Of a DNA stretch of 64,000 nt, positions 33,848-43,695 are shown piece by piece. Source of the stretch: Streptomyces luomodiensis. GTDB taxonomy: Bacteria > Actinomycetota > Actinomycetes > Streptomycetales > Streptomycetaceae. Each line of letters opens with the position of its first letter. The stretch's first letter is position 1. Both the position numbers and the translations under genes were made by a program. Location: contig NZ_CP117522.1 of NCBI RefSeq assembly GCF_031679605.1, forward strand, positions 8,804,001 through 8,868,000. Direction: 5' to 3'. Under the pieces are notes generated by a model. That model worked only from the letters and a program-made list of their open reading frames with translations, was not told the DNA's origin and did not search any database.

Positions 33848-35056
33848 TCACCCCTCGCGGTCCTCCCGTGCCTCGGCCGCCACCGTCTCGTCGAGCGCCC
33901 GGAGGTCCTCCCGTGCCTGCGCCCGGTCCCGGGCCGAGGCATCGGTGACATCGAGGAAGATCTGGTCGGCGTGCGGCCACAGCCGCGTCATCGCCTTCTT
34001 GACGCGCACCAGGACCTCCTCGACCTCCTCACTGTCGAGCCCGGGGACGAGGTCGACCCGGGCCGCCACCAGCGTCGAATCGTTGCCCAGACGCATGGTC
34101 AGCAGGGTGGTCACGGTGTCGATCTCGGGCTGACCCGTCAGGAACCGGCGCAGCTCCCGGCGCTGGGCCGGGTCGATCGCCTCGCCGATGAGCCGCCCGC
34201 GCGACTCCTTGGCCAGCCGGTAGGCCACATAGACCAGCAGCGCGCCGATCAGGAACGAGGCCGTGGCCTCGTAGACCGCGTCGCCGGTGACCATGTGCAG
34301 CCCCATGCCGGCCAGGGCGAAGACCACGCCCAGACATGCGGTGGAGTCCTCGGCCAGGACGGTGCGCAGCGTGGGGTCGTCTCCCGCGCGCAGTTCGGCC
34401 ACCAGGGAGCGGCCCGTCTCCCGGGCGTGGCCGCGGACCTGGAACAGCGCACGGACCAGCGAGGAGCCCTCCGCGAGGAGCGCCACGCCCAGGACCGCGA
34501 GGCCGACCAGATAGCCGCTGTGGTCCTCGGAGCCGCCCGCGCTCAGCGCCTCGGCGCCCTGGAAGAAGGAGAAGCAGCCGCCCATGACGAAGATGCCGAC
34601 GGCGGCCAGCAGCGCCCAGAAGTAGCGTTCCTTGCCGTAGCCGAAGGGGTGCTGTTCGTCGGGGGCCCGCCTGCTGCGCTTGAGGGAGGCGAGCAGAAAC
34701 ACCTCGTTCAGGCTGTCCGCGACGGAGTGGGCGGCCTCGGAGAGCAGCGCGGGGGAGCCGGCGAACGCCCCGCCGACCGCCTTGGCCAGCGCGATGACGA
34801 GGTTGGCGCCGAGGGCGACGAAGACGGTGACCGCCGTCCTGGCGTCCTTGCCCCCCGACGCGTCGTGCCTGTCCGGGCCGCCTGACCTGTCCGGCCCGCC
34901 TGACCTGTCCGGGGCGCGTGACCTGTCCGGGGCGCGCGAGTGCTGCGGCGCGTCCGGCGTATCCGGTGGTGTCCGCGGCGTGTCCGGCGTACCCGGGGTG
35001 TCCGGGATACGCGGTGTGCCGGGCCGGCCGGAAGGGTGGGGTGCGGAACGGCTCAT
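33848..35056 (-). CDS. Cation diffusion facilitator (CDF) family transporter
   Basis: 402 aa from the ATG at 35056. A disordered N-terminus (about 1-70) rich in Pro, Asp, Arg and Ser ([13 protein letters not shown], then repeated PDRSGG) precedes six membrane helices. CDF features: [22 protein letters not shown] (helix 2, with the H-x3-D metal-site type), the amphipathic [12 protein letters not shown] and [18 protein letters not shown]-terminal cytoplasmic ferredoxin-like domain follows ([22 protein letters not shown]). Predicted efflux of zinc, iron or a similar divalent cation. The N-terminal repeat is encoded by reiterated CCTGACCTGTCCGG units on the plus strand, so length variation is likely. 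Confidence 0.85.
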   Translation of the reverse strand: MSRSAPHPSGRPGTPRIPDTPGTPDTPRTPPDTPDAPQHSRAPDRSRAPDRSGGPDRSGGPDRHDASGGKDARTAVTVFVALGANLVIALAKAVGGAFAGSPALLSEAAHSVADSLNEVFLLASLKRSRRAPDEQHPFGYGKERYFWALLAAVGIFVMGGCFSFFQGAEALSAGGSEDHSGYLVGLAVLGVALLAEGSSLVRALFQVRGHARETGRSLVAELRAGDDPTLRTVLAEDSTACLGVVFALAGMGLHMVTGDAVYEATASFLIGALLVYVAYRLAKESRGRLIGEAIDPAQRRELRRFLTGQPEIDTVTTLLTMRLGNDSTLVAARVDLVPGLDSEEVEEVLVRVKKAMTRLWPHADQIFLDVTDASARDRAQAREDLRALDETVAAEAREDREG

Positions 35057-35304
35057 CGGCGGAAGACTCCGTAGGCGGGAAGGTCGTGCCGTGGCCCTCC
35101 CCGCACGGGGACGGCCGGACGGCCTGTCCCCATGGCGTGTGTCCCGATGGCGGGAGCTCAATCGTGGCACGCCCGCCGGGGAAGCGCGCCCGCGATGTCC
35201 TACGGCCGGCCGCACCGGCCGGGTGGCGGCGGGCCGGGCCGCATACGCTGACCGAAGGGTCTCACCGATGGCCGAAACCTTGTCCTGTACGACGGGAGCA
35301 CCCG

Positions 35305-37290
35305 GTGGTCTCCTCCACCTCGGGCGGCGGCGCCGCCTCCGACGGCGGGCCAGGCGGCGGGCCGCGGCAGCGGCTGCGCGCCTGGCTGCTGGAGGGCCTG
35401 TCCGACATGGCCAAGCGTCAGCCCGGTCCGCATGCCCAGCCGGAGGGCGTCCACCGGGGCCACGCGTGGTGGCGGGTCATGTGCCTGACCGGTCTGGACT
35501 ACTTCTCCACACTCGGCTACCAGCCCGGTATCGCCGCCCTGGCGGCCGGGCTGCTCTCCCCGCTCGCCACCGTGGTGCTGGTGGTGGTGACACTGGTGGG
35601 CGCGCTGCCGGTGTACCGCAGGGTGGCCGAGGAGAGCCCGCACGGCCAGGGCTCGATCGCGATGCTGGAGCGGCTGCTGACCTTCTGGCGGAGCAAGCTG
35701 TTCGTCCTCACCCTGCTGGGCTTCGCGGCCACCGACTTCCTGATCACCATCACCCTCTCGTCCGCCGACGCCACCGCCCACCTCGTGGAGAATCCCCATC
35801 TCACCGGGACCCTGCGCGGCCATGAGGTGGCCGTCACCCTGATCCTGGTGGGGTTGCTCGGCGTGGTGTTCCTGAAGGGGTTCACCGAGGCCATCGGGAT
35901 CGCGATGGTGCTGGTGGCGGCCTATCTGCTGCTCAACGCCGCCGTGGTGGCGGTCGGGCTGTGGCATGTGTTCACCGCGCCGCGGGTGATCCCCGACTGG
36001 TCCCAGGCGCTGGTCGCCGAGCGCGGCAGTCCGCTGGTGATGGTCGGGGTGGCGTTGGTGATCTTCCCTAAACTGGCCCTGGGCCTGTCCGGGTTCGAGA
36101 CCGGCGTGGCCGTCATGCCGCATATCGAGGGCAGGCCGGGCGATGTGGAGGAGCGTCCCGCCGGACGCATCCGGGGTGCCAAGAAGCTGCTGACCACCGC
36201 CGCGGTGATCATGAGCATCTTCCTGATCACCTCCAGCTTCATCACCACCCTGCTGATCCCGCAGCGGGAGTTCGAACCGGGCGGCCAGGCCAATGGGCGT
36301 GCCCTGGCCTATCTCGCCCACGAGTACCTGGGCTCGGCGTTCGGCAGCGTCTACGACGCCTCCACCATCGCCATCCTCTGGTTCGCCGGCGCCTCGGCCA
36401 TGGCCGGACTGCTCAATCTGATGCCCCGCTATCTGCCGCGCTACGGCATGGCACCCCACTGGGCACGCGCGGTCCGCCCCATGGTGCTGGTGTTCATCGC
36501 CATCGCCTTCGTGGTGACCTGGATCTTCGAGGCCGATGTGGACGCCCAGGGCGGTGCCTACGCCACCGGTGTGCTCGTGCTCATCACCTCCGCCGCCATC
36601 GCCGTCACCATCGCCGCGCGGCGCGCCCGGCAGCGCGGCTGGACCCTCGGCTTCGGCGTGATCTCGGTGATCTTCCTCTACACCACCGGGGTGAACATCG
36701 TGGAGCGGCCCGACGGCGTCAAGATCGGCGCCTGTTTCATCGCGGGCATCCTGGCCGTATCGCTGCTGTCCCGGGCCGTCCGGGCGTTCGAGCTACGGGT
36801 CACCAGCGTGACGTTCGACCCCCTGGCCGAGCGGTTCGTCCGCGACACCGCGCACCGCAGAATCCGCTTGATCGCCAATAAGCCGGAACGCCGTGACCTG
36901 GCCGAATACCGGGAGAAGCAGCATCAGATCCGGGCGGACAACGATATCCCGCCCGAAGAGGACATCATCTTCGTCGAGGTCACCGTCGCCGACCCGTCCG
37001 AGTTCGAGAGCGAACTGCTGGTGCACGGGGAGGTGGCGCACGGCCGCTACCGCGTGCTGACCATGCAGAGCGCCACCATCCCCAACGCGCTGGCCGCGCT
37101 GCTCCTGTACGTACGGGACATGACCGGGCAGCGCCCGCACATCTACTTCGAGTGGACGGAGGGCAATCCGCTCGCCCACTTCCTGCGCTTCTTCCTCTTC
37201 GGCCAGGGAGAGGTGGCCCCCGTCACCCGTGAGGTCCTGCGCGAGGCCGAACCCGACCGCGGCCGCCGCCCCCATGTCCACGTCGGCTGA
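35305..37290 (+). CDS. APC-superfamily permease with C-terminal cytoplasmic domain
   Basis: 661 aa from a GTG with GGGAG upstream; the frame extends further left without support. Residues about 1-55 are cytoplasmic. About twelve helices follow, beginning [20 protein letters not shown], with the loop [11 protein letters not shown] that in APC transporters corresponds to the conserved P-x-G-G-x-Y region. A C-terminal cytoplasmic domain of about 170 residues ([15 protein letters not shown] onward) resembles the tails of KimA/KUP-like potassium permeases. Substrate: amino acid or potassium; not decidable here. It diverges from the CDF gene; 35057-35304 shows no riboswitch-like structure I can defend. 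Confidence 0.75.
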   Translation: MVSSTSGGGAASDGGPGGGPRQRLRAWLLEGLSDMAKRQPGPHAQPEGVHRGHAWWRVMCLTGLDYFSTLGYQPGIAALAAGLLSPLATVVLVVVTLVGALPVYRRVAEESPHGQGSIAMLERLLTFWRSKLFVLTLLGFAATDFLITITLSSADATAHLVENPHLTGTLRGHEVAVTLILVGLLGVVFLKGFTEAIGIAMVLVAAYLLLNAAVVAVGLWHVFTAPRVIPDWSQALVAERGSPLVMVGVALVIFPKLALGLSGFETGVAVMPHIEGRPGDVEERPAGRIRGAKKLLTTAAVIMSIFLITSSFITTLLIPQREFEPGGQANGRALAYLAHEYLGSAFGSVYDASTIAILWFAGASAMAGLLNLMPRYLPRYGMAPHWARAVRPMVLVFIAIAFVVTWIFEADVDAQGGAYATGVLVLITSAAIAVTIAARRARQRGWTLGFGVISVIFLYTTGVNIVERPDGVKIGACFIAGILAVSLLSRAVRAFELRVTSVTFDPLAERFVRDTAHRRIRLIANKPERRDLAEYREKQHQIRADNDIPPEEDIIFVEVTVADPSEFESELLVHGEVAHGRYRVLTMQSATIPNALAALLLYVRDMTGQRPHIYFEWTEGNPLAHFLRFFLFGQGEVAPVTREVLREAEPDRGRRPHVHVG

Positions 37291-37302
37291 GGGGGCCCGG
37301 CC

Positions 37303-38652
37303 TCAGGACGCGGCCGGCTCCGGCTCCGGGTCCTCGGCGGGCAGGCTGTCCATGAACGAGCTGACCGAGAACACCGCCCGCCCCGGTCCCGGCGGGCCGT
37401 ATCCGGGGGGCGAGGTCAGCCCGAAGTCCTCGAGCGTCGCCCGGTAGGTCTCCAGCAGCCGGATGTGGTACTCCAGCGGAGCGCCGTGCGGATTGGCCTT
37501 GCCCAGCGGTGTCGTCGGCTCGGGGCACCAGGTGGTGAACCGGGGCACGACACCGTGCGACATGAAGAACCGCAGCCCTTCGGCGGTGGAGGCGATCGCC
37601 TCGGCCACGGAAGGGAAGCCGAACGGCTCGGCCATCTCCACGCCCGCGACGAAGTTGGGGATCACGTTCCGGGCGCCGAACACCTCGGCCGAGTCCAGGA
37701 TCCGGCGGTGCCACTCGTCACGGCCGATGTAGCGCTCCTTGCCCGGACAGTACAGCTCGAACAGCCGCCGGTCCCACACCTCGAAGTTGGGGTGGTAGAT
37801 GCGCACCCCGTAGTCGTGGAACCGCTGGACGTCCTCCTTGGGCAGCGCCTGCGCCACCACCTTGCCGATCCACCGGCCCGGGAAGCGCTCCTCGATGGCC
37901 TTCGCGTAGTGGCCGTAGAAGTCGGCCTCGTCACGGCCGCCGACCTGTGAGGTGATCGCCCCGCCGGTGAGGGTGTACGCCTGGGAGGTGCGGGCGGTGT
38001 CATGGCGGTCGATGATCTCCAGCGCCTCCAGCACCTCCTCCACCGGTTTCACTCCGGTGTAGGGGCGGCCGGCCGCCTTGTGCTGACGCCAGTTGTGGTT
38101 GATGTCGCAGTACTGGCACTCCTCCTTGGCGCCGAAGTACTGGCACACCCGGAAGACCGTCAGATAGACCAGGTAGCCCCACTGGATGGTCGGCGCGACC
38201 TCCATCACCGACTTGCCGTTCGACAGGGTGTGGCGGTAGTAGTCCGGCATCGGCGGCAGCCCCACATCGGCGATCCGCGCACCGTCCAGGTACAGGCCCA
38301 GCGCACCGTCCTCCCCGGCCCGGACCACATACGGCGAGGCGGGGTTGACGCGGACGGACACCACGGTGCGGCGCAGCTCGTACGGCCCGCCGGTGAGCAC
38401 GATCTCCTCGGGCGGCCGGTTGAGGGCCGCGGCGCCCAGCTCCGGCAGGGTGCGGTGGTCGAACGAGAAGATGAAGTACGACTTCGGCTTGACGTCGCCG
38501 TCCTCGTTGCCGCTGAGCGCGGACTCGTCGAAGGCCATCCCGCCGCGCAGCAGGTCCTCCTTGAGCACGGCTTCCCGGGGCACCTGCGGGAAACGCCCCA
38601 TCAGGTCCTCGACCAGCGCGGTACGCCCTTGGCTCTCCATCTGCTGCACCAT
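37303..38652 (-). CDS. Radical SAM protein with non-canonical CX8CX2C cluster motif
   Basis: About 449 aa; ATG at 38652 or 38640 (a TTG at 38685 would overlap the promoter). The iron-sulfur motif is C170-x8-C179-x2-C182 (FRVCQYFGAKEECQYCDINHN), not the usual CX3CX2C. The radical SAM barrel continues with GG-type AYTLTGGAITSQVGG, GKVVAQALPKEDVQ and NVIPNFVAGVEMAEPFGF. The N-terminal 130 residues and the C-terminal 40 are outside the barrel. No partner peptide or second modification enzyme is adjacent. The reaction is unknown. It ends 12 bp from the convergent APC permease gene and diverges from a NAD kinase gene. Confidence 0.75.
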   Translation of the reverse strand: MVQQMESQGRTALVEDLMGRFPQVPREAVLKEDLLRGGMAFDESALSGNEDGDVKPKSYFIFSFDHRTLPELGAAALNRPPEEIVLTGGPYELRRTVVSVRVNPASPYVVRAGEDGALGLYLDGARIADVGLPPMPDYYRHTLSNGKSVMEVAPTIQWGYLVYLTVFRVCQYFGAKEECQYCDINHNWRQHKAAGRPYTGVKPVEEVLEALEIIDRHDTARTSQAYTLTGGAITSQVGGRDEADFYGHYAKAIEERFPGRWIGKVVAQALPKEDVQRFHDYGVRIYHPNFEVWDRRLFELYCPGKERYIGRDEWHRRILDSAEVFGARNVIPNFVAGVEMAEPFGFPSVAEAIASTAEGLRFFMSHGVVPRFTTWCPEPTTPLGKANPHGAPLEYHIRLLETYRATLEDFGLTSPPGYGPPGPGRAVFSVSSFMDSLPAEDPEPEPAAS

Positions 38653-38697
38653 CCCCGGCTGCGTCGACACTTTTGCTGACAACACCTTAGATCAGAA

Positions 38698-38707
38698 CGA
38701 ACGTTCG
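38698..38707. promoter_or_regulatory. Palindrome CGAACGTTCG upstream of the radical SAM gene
   Basis: A perfect 10-bp palindrome of the type bound by TetR-family proteins. On the minus strand it lies just upstream of a likely -10 (TAAGGT, about 38689-38684). It would sit over the -35 region of the radical SAM promoter. Its regulator is not in the immediate neighbourhood. Confidence 0.45.
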
Positions 38708-38814
38708 ATATGGGGGGTGGTCCAGGTGGGTGTCCGGGCGCGCGGTCCGGGTGGCGGTCCCGGTGGGCGGTCCGGTGGGCGGTCCGGACCCGGCCCGTCT
38801 ACGGTGGAAGGGCC

Positions 38815-39900
38815 ATGGCTGTCAACCGGCTCGGCCTGGTCGTCCACCAGGCCCGCCCCACCGCCGTCGCGGGGGCGCGCACCGCCCACGCCTGGGCCGC
38901 CGCCCATGGCATCCCCTGCTGTGAACTCGACGTCTGGCGCGGCGACCGGCCCCGGCGCAGCGCCCAGGAGGAGTCCGCGGCCGCCGGCCATCCCGATCTG
39001 GTCGTCACCTTCGGCGGCGACGGCACCTTTCTGCGCGGCGCCCGGATCGCGGCCGGGAACGGGGCCGCCGCGCTGGGCGTGAACGTGGGGCGGGTCGGCT
39101 TCCTCACCGAGATCACCGCCGACCAGGTGGCGGACGCGCTGGACGCCGTCCACGACGACCGCCACACGGTCGAGGAGCGCATGCTGCTCACCCTGCGGGC
39201 GTCCCGGCCGCTGGAGCTGCCCGAGGGCATGGACGCGCTGCTGCGCTACGGGCGGGGCCCCGCCCTGCCCCCGCCCAGGGTCCGCCCCGGCAGCCGCCCC
39301 GAGCAGGTCGGCTGGGGCATCCCGCTGGACGCCGTCGCCGTCAACGACGTGGTCTTCGAGAAGCTCGCCCGCGACCGCCAGGCCGGGCTGGGCGTGTACA
39401 TCTCCGGGCAACTGCTGGCCTCGTACTCGGCCGACGCGGTCATCGTGGCCACCCCGACCGGCTCCACCGCGTACAGCTTCGCGGCCGGCGGGCCGGTGGT
39501 CTCCCCGTACCTGGACGCGGTCGTCTTCACCCCGGTCGCCCCGCACATCGCCTTCGACCGCACCGTGGTGGCCGCGGTGGACGAGGCCGTCGCCGTGCGG
39601 GTGCTGCCCACCTCGGGGCGGGTGGCGGTCAGCCTCGACGGGCAGTTGCGCGGGGTGCTGGAGCCGGGCGACTGGGTGGCGGCCTACCGGGCACCGGACC
39701 GGCTGCGGCTGGTACGGCTCGCGCCGACGCGGTTCTACCACCGGCTGCGGGACCGCTTCCGGCTGGCCGATTCGCCCGCCGCCGACCCGGCCCCGCCGTT
39801 CTACCGCCCTCGCTCCCCGGTCCCCGCGGACCTGGCCCATCTGCGGCTGCCGCCGGCTCCCGGCGAGCCACCGGAGCCGGGACGCGGCGACCGGCGCTGA
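38815..39900 (+). CDS. NAD kinase
   Basis: 361 aa from the ATG at 38815 (GGAAGG upstream); the in-frame extension to 38710 is low-complexity and spans the operator. Motif GGDGT is in VVTFGGDGTFLRGAR, followed by LGVNVGRVGFLTE. The NAD-binding motif is VIVATPTGSTAYSFAAGGP and VFTPVAPHIAFDRT. Phosphorylates NAD to NADP. It has an insertion near residues 150-165 (GRGPALPPPRVRPGSRPEQV) and a long Pro/Arg-rich C-terminal tail. Streptomyces often carry more than one NAD kinase; whether this is the main one cannot be told. A 33-bp tandem repeat separates it from the molybdenum hydroxylase operon. Confidence 0.9.
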   Translation: MAVNRLGLVVHQARPTAVAGARTAHAWAAAHGIPCCELDVWRGDRPRRSAQEESAAAGHPDLVVTFGGDGTFLRGARIAAGNGAAALGVNVGRVGFLTEITADQVADALDAVHDDRHTVEERMLLTLRASRPLELPEGMDALLRYGRGPALPPPRVRPGSRPEQVGWGIPLDAVAVNDVVFEKLARDRQAGLGVYISGQLLASYSADAVIVATPTGSTAYSFAAGGPVVSPYLDAVVFTPVAPHIAFDRTVVAAVDEAVAVRVLPTSGRVAVSLDGQLRGVLEPGDWVAAYRAPDRLRLVRLAPTRFYHRLRDRFRLADSPAADPAPPFYRPRSPVPADLAHLRLPPAPGEPPEPGRGDRR

Positions 39901-39998
39901 GGACGCGGGGTGCCCCACCCCGATGCCAGGCCGAGGACGTGGGGTGCCCACCCCGATGCCAGGCCGAGGATGCGGGGTGTCCACCGCGGTGCGAGGCT
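39899..39998. repeat. Three tandem 33/34-bp repeats
   Basis: Units start at 39899, 39933 and 39966, each beginning GAGGAYGYGGGGTG and ending GCCAGGCC or its variant. Units 1 and 2 are nearly identical; unit 3 has diverged. A truncated fourth copy supplies GAGGAGGTG, which contains the likely start codon of the next gene. Each unit carries the small dyad GGGGTG/CACCCC. The repeat fills the whole gap between NAD kinase and the iron-sulfur subunit gene. Confidence 0.8.
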
Positions 39999-40004
39999 GA
40001 GGAG

Positions 40005-40601
40005 GTGACAGCTCACGCCTTTCACAGTGATCTCACGCTGCGGGTCAACGGCGCCGACCGCCCCCTCACCCTCGACCACCGGGTGACGCTGCTGGACGCC
40101 CTCCGCGAACATCTGGCGCTGACCGGGGTCAAGAAGGGGTGCGACCACGGGCAGTGCGGGGCCTGCACCGTTCTGATCGACGGCGAACGGGTCAACAGCT
40201 GCCTGGTGTTCGCCGTGGCCGCCCAGGGCCGCGACATCACCACCATCGAGGGTGTCGCGGAGCTCGCCGCCCCGGAGGAACTCCACCCGCTCCAGCGCGC
40301 TTTCCTCAAACACGACGGATTCCAGTGCGGCTACTGCACACCGGGCCAGATCTGTTCCGCGATCGGCGCGCTCACCGAGGCCGCCCGTGGCTGGCCCAGC
40401 CACGTCACGAAGGACATGGCGGCCGGAGCCGGCGCGCCGGGCGGCCTGGACGCCGAGGAGATCCGGGAGCGGATGAGCGGCAATCTGTGCCGCTGCGGGG
40501 CGTACCCCGGCATCGTGGCCGCCATCCGCGAGGTCGCCGGGGCCGACGGCGGCGGGGTGCCGGCCCGCGCCACCACGGGCACGGGAGGCGGGGTGCGATG
40601 A
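40005..40601 (+). CDS. Molybdenum hydroxylase [2Fe-2S] subunit (PaoA/XdhC-like)
   Basis: 198 aa from the GTG at 40005; an upstream ATG at 39939 would translate the tandem repeat. The plant-type ferredoxin cluster is in KKGCDHGQCGACTVLIDG with a fourth cysteine in VNSC. The second [2Fe-2S] cluster is in FQCGYCTPGQ and NLCRCGAYPGI. This is the small electron-transfer subunit of the xanthine oxidase family. No twin-arginine leader is present, unlike E. coli PaoA, so the enzyme is probably cytoplasmic. It overlaps the FAD subunit gene by four bases (ATGA). Confidence 0.9.
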   Translation: MTAHAFHSDLTLRVNGADRPLTLDHRVTLLDALREHLALTGVKKGCDHGQCGACTVLIDGERVNSCLVFAVAAQGRDITTIEGVAELAAPEELHPLQRAFLKHDGFQCGYCTPGQICSAIGALTEAARGWPSHVTKDMAAGAGAPGGLDAEEIRERMSGNLCRCGAYPGIVAAIREVAGADGGGVPARATTGTGGGVR

Positions 40602-41596
40602 AGCCCTTCGCCTACGAACGCGCCACCGCCCCCGAGAGCGCCGCCACCCTGGTGGCCGACTCCACCGAGGCGGTGTATCTCGCCGGGGGCACCAACCTGG
40701 TGGACCTGATGAAGCTCGGGGTGACCGAGCCCGCCATGGTCGTCGACATCACCGGGCTCCCGTACGACACCATCGAGCACCGCCCGGACGGCGGTGTGCT
40801 CATCGGCGCGCTGGTCCCGGGCAGCCGGCTGGCCGGTGACCCCGGCGTCCGCGCGCGCTTCCCGGCACTGGCCGCATCGCTGCTGTCGGGGGCCTCCGGG
40901 CAGCTGCGGACGGTGGCCACCACCGGCGGCAACCTCCTCCAGCGCACCCGCTGCGTGTACTTCCAGGACGTCACCAAACCGTGCAACAAACGGCGGCCGG
41001 ACACCGGCTGTTCGGCCGTCCAGGGCCTGCACCGCGATCTGGCCGTGCTCGGCACCTCCGACGCCTGCGTGGCGAGCCACCCCTCCGACATGGCGGTGGC
41101 GATGGCCGCGCTCGACGCCGTCGTCCAGCTGCGGCGGGTGAACGGCAGCCCTCGTGCGGTGCCGCTGAACGACTTCTATCTGCTGCCCGGTGACACCCCG
41201 CACCGCGAGACGGTGCTGCAACCGGGCGATCTGATCACCGGGGTCGAGCTGCCACCGCCCCCCGAGGGCGCCGCCATGGTCTACCGCAAGGTCCGCGACC
41301 GCTGGTCCTACGCGTTCGCGCTGGTGTCGGTGGCCGCCGTGGTCGCCACCGACACCGACGGCACCCTGCGGGAGATCCGGCTGGCGCTCGGCGGAGTGGG
41401 CACCCGCCCCTGGCGGGCCCGCGAGACCGAGCGGCTGCTGACCGGCCGGCGGCCGGCCGAGGAGACGCTGCGGGAGGCGGCACGGGCCGAGTTCGCCCCG
41501 GCGCGCCCGCTGCCGCAGAACGCGTTCAAGATCGACCTCGCCGTGGATCTCATCACCTCGACCGTGCGCGACCTGGTGGAAGGGAAACGGCCATGA
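40598..41596 (+). CDS. Molybdenum hydroxylase FAD subunit (PaoB/YagS-like)
   Basis: 332 aa. FAD-binding motifs AVYLAGGTNLVDLMK and the TTGGNLLQRTRC loop are present. The segment RCVYFQDVTKPCNKRRPDTGC carries cysteines positioned as in the PaoB/YagS group, which binds an additional [4Fe-4S] cluster; ordinary xanthine dehydrogenase FAD subunits lack it. A C-terminal CO-dehydrogenase flavoprotein domain follows (about 225-330). Four-base overlaps on both sides indicate tight coupling with the other two subunits. Confidence 0.9.
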   Translation: MKPFAYERATAPESAATLVADSTEAVYLAGGTNLVDLMKLGVTEPAMVVDITGLPYDTIEHRPDGGVLIGALVPGSRLAGDPGVRARFPALAASLLSGASGQLRTVATTGGNLLQRTRCVYFQDVTKPCNKRRPDTGCSAVQGLHRDLAVLGTSDACVASHPSDMAVAMAALDAVVQLRRVNGSPRAVPLNDFYLLPGDTPHRETVLQPGDLITGVELPPPPEGAAMVYRKVRDRWSYAFALVSVAAVVATDTDGTLREIRLALGGVGTRPWRARETERLLTGRRPAEETLREAARAEFAPARPLPQNAFKIDLAVDLITSTVRDLVEGKRP

Positions 41597-43695
41597 CCAC
41601 GCTCCAGCGGACCGTGGGCGCGGACGTGACCCGCGTCGAAGGACGGGAGAAGGTCACCGGTACCGCGCTGTACGCCTATGAGTACCCGGTGCCGGACGCC
41701 CTGTACGCGCTGGCGGTGCAGTCCACCGTCCCGCGCGGCCGGGTGCGCGCCGTCGACACCGGCGCGGCCTACGCCCTCCCCGGGGTGGTCGCGGTGCTCG
41801 ACAGCCACAACGCACCCCGGCTGCACCCGGTCGACGACCCCGAACTCGCCGTTCTCCAGTCCGCCGACATCGCCTACCGGGGGCAGATCGTGGCGGCCGT
41901 GGTGGCGGACACCTACGAGACGGCCGCTCAGGCCGCTGCGGCCGTACGGGTCGAGTACGACGTGGCCGACCACGACGCCGAGCTGACGGACGGCGATCCG
42001 CGGATCTTCGTCCCCGACACGGTCAACGGCGGCTACCCGGGGCATACGGAGAGCGGCGATGTGGAGGCCGCCCTCGCCGCCGCGCCGGTCGTCCTCGACG
42101 CCACGTACACCACGCCCCCGGAACACACCAGCGCGATGGAACCGCATGCCACCATCGCCGTCTGGGACGAGGACTCGCTCACCCTCTACAACGGCGACCA
42201 GGGCCCCTGGATGACGGCCGCCACGCTGGCCGGGCTGTTCGGCCTGCCCGAGGGCGCCGTACGGGTCGTCGCCGACCACACCGGCGGGGGCTTCGGCTCC
42301 AAGGCGGTTCCCCGCCCGCCCACGGTGCTCGCCGCGCTGGCCGCCCGCGCGGTGGGCCGGCCGGTGAAGGTGGCGGCCACCCGGCAGCAGATGTTCACCA
42401 TGGTCTCGTACCGGACACCCACCCTCCAGCGCATCCGGCTCGGCGCCGAACGGGACGGACGGCTCACCGCCGTCTGGCACGACGCGCTCCAGCAGAGCTC
42501 CACACTCGCCCCGTACTGCGAGCAGACGGCCACCCCCACCCGCGTGATGTACGCCGCGCGCCACCGCCGCACCACCCACCGCCTGGCGCAGCTGGACGTG
42601 CCCACGCCCTCGTGGATGCGGGCCCCCGGCGAGGCGCCCGGGATGTTCGCGCTGGAGAGCGCGATGGATGAGCTGGCCGTGGCGCTGGGCATGGACCCCA
42701 TCGAGCTGAGAGTGGTCAACGAGCCGTCGGTGGACCCCGAGACCGGCCACCCCTTCAGCAGCCGCAATCTGGTGGCCTGTCTGCGCGAGGGCGCGGCGCT
42801 CTTCGGCTGGGCGGGCCGCGACCCCGCGCCGAGGCGCCGCCGGGAGGGGCGCTGGCTGGTCGGCACCGGAGTGGCGGCGTCCCTCTTCCCCGCCATCACC
42901 TGGCCCGCCACCGCGACCGCCCGGGTCGAGCCGGACGGCGGTTTCACCGTACGGATCGCCGCGGCCGACATCGGCACCGGGGCCCGTACCGCGCTGACCC
43001 AGGTGGCGGCGGACGAACTCGGGGTGGGGATCGACCGGGTCACCCTCGACATCGGCCGCAGCGCCTACGGCCAGGCGCCGTTCGCGGGCGGCTCGATGGG
43101 CACGAGTTCCTGGGGATGGGCGGTGGCCAAGGCGTGCCGGGCGCTGGCCAAGCGGCTCGACGAGTCCGCCGGCGCGATCCCGCCCGGCGGACTGGAGGAG
43201 CGGGCGGACACCACCGAGGACGTCGCGGCGCGCCGGGACTTCTCGCGCCACGCCTACGGCGCCCAGTTCGCCCAGGTGCGGGTGGACGCCGACACCGGTC
43301 AGGTACGGGTGGACCGGCTGCTGGGGATGTTCGCCGCCGGACGCATCATCAACCCCCGGACGGCGGGTTCGCAGCTGCGCGGCGCCATGTGCATGGGGCT
43401 GTCGATGGCGCTGCACGAGGGCCTCGAAGTGGACCCGCGGTTCGGTGACTTCGCCAACCACGACCTTGCCACCTACCACATCGCGGCCAACGCGGATGTG
43501 CCGGACATCCAGGCGCACTGGGTGGAGGAGGACGACGACGAGCTCAACCCGATGGGCAGCAAGGGCGTCGGGGAGCTGGGCATCGTCGGCACGGCGGCGG
43601 CGATCGCGAACGCGGTGTACCACGCCACGGGGGCGCGGGTCCGTGATCTGCCGATCACCCTGGAGCGGGTCCGGGCGGGACTGCCCGCCCGCTGA
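41593..43695 (+). CDS. Molybdenum hydroxylase molybdopterin-binding subunit (PaoC/YagR-like)
   Basis: 700 aa. The aldehyde oxidase/xanthine dehydrogenase a/b hammerhead domain (about 18-125) is followed by the molybdopterin-binding domains with HTGGGFGSKAVPRPP, WMRAPGEAPGMFALESAMDELA and GSMGTSSWGW. The catalytic glutamate is E661 in GSKGVGELGIVG. Together with the two upstream subunits it should form an aldehyde-oxidising hydroxylase. The PaoD/XdhC-type cofactor-insertion chaperone is not in the window. The stop codon lies inside the first unit of the 26-bp repeat array. Confidence 0.9.
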   Translation: MTTLQRTVGADVTRVEGREKVTGTALYAYEYPVPDALYALAVQSTVPRGRVRAVDTGAAYALPGVVAVLDSHNAPRLHPVDDPELAVLQSADIAYRGQIVAAVVADTYETAAQAAAAVRVEYDVADHDAELTDGDPRIFVPDTVNGGYPGHTESGDVEAALAAAPVVLDATYTTPPEHTSAMEPHATIAVWDEDSLTLYNGDQGPWMTAATLAGLFGLPEGAVRVVADHTGGGFGSKAVPRPPTVLAALAARAVGRPVKVAATRQQMFTMVSYRTPTLQRIRLGAERDGRLTAVWHDALQQSSTLAPYCEQTATPTRVMYAARHRRTTHRLAQLDVPTPSWMRAPGEAPGMFALESAMDELAVALGMDPIELRVVNEPSVDPETGHPFSSRNLVACLREGAALFGWAGRDPAPRRRREGRWLVGTGVAASLFPAITWPATATARVEPDGGFTVRIAAADIGTGARTALTQVAADELGVGIDRVTLDIGRSAYGQAPFAGGSMGTSSWGWAVAKACRALAKRLDESAGAIPPGGLEERADTTEDVAARRDFSRHAYGAQFAQVRVDADTGQVRVDRLLGMFAAGRIINPRTAGSQLRGAMCMGLSMALHEGLEVDPRFGDFANHDLATYHIAANADVPDIQAHWVEEDDDELNPMGSKGVGELGIVGTAAAIANAVYHATGARVRDLPITLERVRAGLPAR

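Noticed and set aside
35057..35304. c-di-AMP riboswitch before the APC permease
   Set aside because: Such elements precede some potassium permeases, but I could not find the conserved core or helices in this 248-bp region.
39939..40004. ATG at 39939 as start of the iron-sulfur subunit
   Set aside because: It would translate the tandem repeat into Cys/Pro-rich copies not expected in the family; the GTG at 40005 has a usable ribosome site. Kept as an alternative in a finding.
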